In this document: positions 63,201 to 64,000 of the stretch, in pieces
How the letters are laid out: every line of letters starts with the position of its first letter
Position numbering within the stretch: the first letter of the stretch is position 1
Origin: Bolinopsis microptera
Lineage: Eukaryota > Ctenophora > Tentaculata > Lobata > Bolinopsidae
Reading direction: 5' to 3'
DNA length: 64,000 nt
NCBI RefSeq assembly: GCF_026151205.1
Contig: NC_087073.1
Span: forward strand, 5,539,001-5,603,000
Made by a program: the position numbers and the translations under genes
Notes under the pieces: model-generated
Seen by the model: the letters and a program-made list of their open reading frames with translations, nothing else
Database searches by the model: none
What the model was told of the DNA's origin: nothing

Positions 63201-63978
63201 TAAAAATATAAAACGAAAAAAGTTGAAATCAAACGATTAAAGTCTGGTAGAATTATCAAATTATAGAATCATAAGCTGGTTATTCTTCCGACTATCAGCG
63301 AGTCAACTTAACGCACATCACTGTCAGCAGTGACATTTAACAGCTTATTATCATAATATCATAAAATGTACAAGGTGTCTAGCAACTCTAACATATGTTA
63401 TTTGTACGTGGTATTTTTACTTGACACTTGGCGGTGTAATCCACATGACTCTGCTACAGTTGCAATTGTTTTAAATTTGAAACCTTCCGGGACATAAAAT
63501 TGACATCACTGAAACCGGATAAGAGGCTACGTAAACTTCACGCAGGAACATCCGTATCATGATGGAATCTCACGTGACACTAATTAAACTCGAACCTGAA
63601 CAGTACACGACATACAATGTACAATGTACAATGTACAATGTGTACTGTACTATACCTAGAACCTAGGATCTATAGCTAGATCCCAGAACTAACGTCTCCC
63701 CAATCTCCCAGGAACCTATCTCCGCCCTGCAGTTCCTGCACGAGTTCCTGTTGATGTCAGTACGGGTTAAACAGCTAAAAGCAGACTGGTCCTGCCGGTA
63801 TCTGAACCTGCCCCGAGTATCAGATTCTAAACAGTACCACACAGTGGAGCTAGCCTACCTTCAACAGGTCCTCGAACCGGCCCTCAACCTTGTCTCCCAT
63901 GTCATCAGGACTAAAGGTGAGCTGGATTTTGAGAAGTTGGTGTCCAAGACATTGACAAGATTTGATAAGTTGACTTAA
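45270..63978 (+). CDS. CCDC162: CCDC162-like (DUF4549) large protein, about 39 exons
   Basis: Exons read in phase from ATG at 45270 to a stop at 63976-63978, about 1,740-1,775 residues. Clear exons include 45526-45704, 45832-45956, 46084-46267, 47449-47670, 49763-49991, 51067-51199, 51331-51447, 52080-52211, 54854-55047, 57043-57270, 58677-58837, 59060-59250, 62419-62633 and 63712-63978. The N-terminus is helical (ARTRALNEELDRNIGDLKAEL). Diagnostic stretches are HLSRWSRFCRHGVVV, VTNEDMCLYLNWMCWKFSS, IDRTAVLLDIWSQEIAF, RRPRYDVEAPYFIRTYINE and YIPHQFEVLGMF. These match what I remember of CCDC162/C6orf183 (DUF4549) proteins, found mainly in ciliated eukaryotes; the molecular role is unknown. There are no membrane segments. 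Uncertain points are the 9-codon exon at 46748 and exon 48631-48746, whose phase does not fit its neighbours. Confidence 0.7.
47006..47170. mobile_element. hAT-type MITE, 149 bp with perfect 8-bp target duplication
   Basis: The terminal inverted repeats are CAGGGACAAAAGG (47014 inward) and CCTTTTGTCCCTG (ending 47162), extending with one mismatch to about 20 bases. ATGGTGTA flanks both ends exactly (47006-47013 and 47163-47170). An 8-base duplication and CAGGG ends are typical of hAT-superfamily elements. There is no coding capacity. It sits in an intron of the CCDC162-like gene. Confidence 0.85.
54138..54280. repeat. 71-bp tandem duplication across an exon-intron junction
   Basis: The last 68 bases of exon 54047-54205 plus the first bases of the intron, including the GTTAG donor, are repeated once immediately downstream (54209-54280) with about six substitutions. 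The second copy offers a duplicate donor at the same relative position. In the second copy the reading frame stays open (71 is not a multiple of three, so using the distal donor shifts the phase). Confidence 0.85.
55062..55152. repeat. 26-bp tandem repeat next to a splice donor
   Basis: AAGTGGTGCCCC and ATGTGGTACCCC alternate as a unit of about 26 bases, with three full copies and a partial fourth. It starts 15 bases after the donor of exon 54854-55047 of the CCDC162-like gene. Each unit is itself two related 13-base halves. Confidence 0.85.
60247..60335. repeat. 22-bp tandem repeat, four copies
   Basis: ATCAGATACTGACCTTAATT recurs with period 22 at 60249, 60271, 60293 and (diverged) 60315, in a 1.2-kb intron of the CCDC162-like gene. 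Confidence 0.85.
62719..62838 (+). repeat. Tandem repeat forming an extended polypyrimidine tract and acceptor
   Basis: Units of about 22 bases (CTGTAACCCCYCATTTCCCC) occur four times from 62752, with an isolated CTGTAAC at 62720. The last one runs straight into the CAG acceptor of the exon at 62839. Each unit contains a CTGTAAC that fits a branch-point consensus followed by a pyrimidine tract. Confidence 0.8.
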
Positions 63979-64000
63979 TAGTAAGAGTTTACTGTTATCA

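Overview
This is intron-rich metazoan nuclear DNA with GT-AG introns, cilium genes, a TRIM-type RING/B-box gene, an SRCR receptor and several families of decayed LINEs and short inverted-repeat DNA transposons. Base composition is AT-leaning. Nothing bacterial or viral is evident. The gene set fits an animal with motile or primary cilia, and a non-bilaterian such as a cnidarian would fit. The species cannot be fixed from this window.

Layout. 1-2300: CCCGGT-rich repeat clusters, then a TTAA-flanked inverted-repeat element. 2304-3800 (-): single-exon BTB protein. 4777-12895 (-): tandem array of ACBP/enoyl-CoA isomerase (ECI2-like) genes, with two intact copies, one frameshifted copy and one truncated copy. 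13400-22175 (-): DYNC2LI1, the dynein-2 light intermediate chain, in 11 exons. Its 5.4-kb intron 8 holds two whole genes: an SRCR-domain receptor (+) and a multi-pass, XK-related-like membrane protein (-). 22.2-35.5 kb: gene-free and repeat-rich, with MITEs, a tRNA-derived SINE, a 2-kb TTAA element, a LINE fragment split by a 1.8-kb DNA element carrying an iterated 16-bp motif, and further LINE remnants. 35572-37643 (+): DYNLT2B (TCTEX1D2), another dynein-2 subunit. 39217-40452: a 65-copy, 19-bp minisatellite. It ends 54 bp before the start codon of a RING/B-box/coiled-coil/propeller (TRIM-NHL-like) gene at 40507-44545 (+), which has an apparent 1-nt frameshift. 45270-63978 (+): one large gene of about 39 exons for a CCDC162-like (DUF4549) protein, ending at a stop codon just inside the window.

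Functional links. Two subunits of the same retrograde intraflagellar-transport motor lie 13 kb apart in divergent orientation. The isomerase array would supply auxiliary mitochondrial beta-oxidation of unsaturated acyl-CoAs. No single operon-like or defence system is visible. The most unusual items are the nested receptor with tyrosine motifs, the mosaic conservation of the isomerase array, the undescribed DNA elements, and repeats that have grown over splice sites of the large gene.
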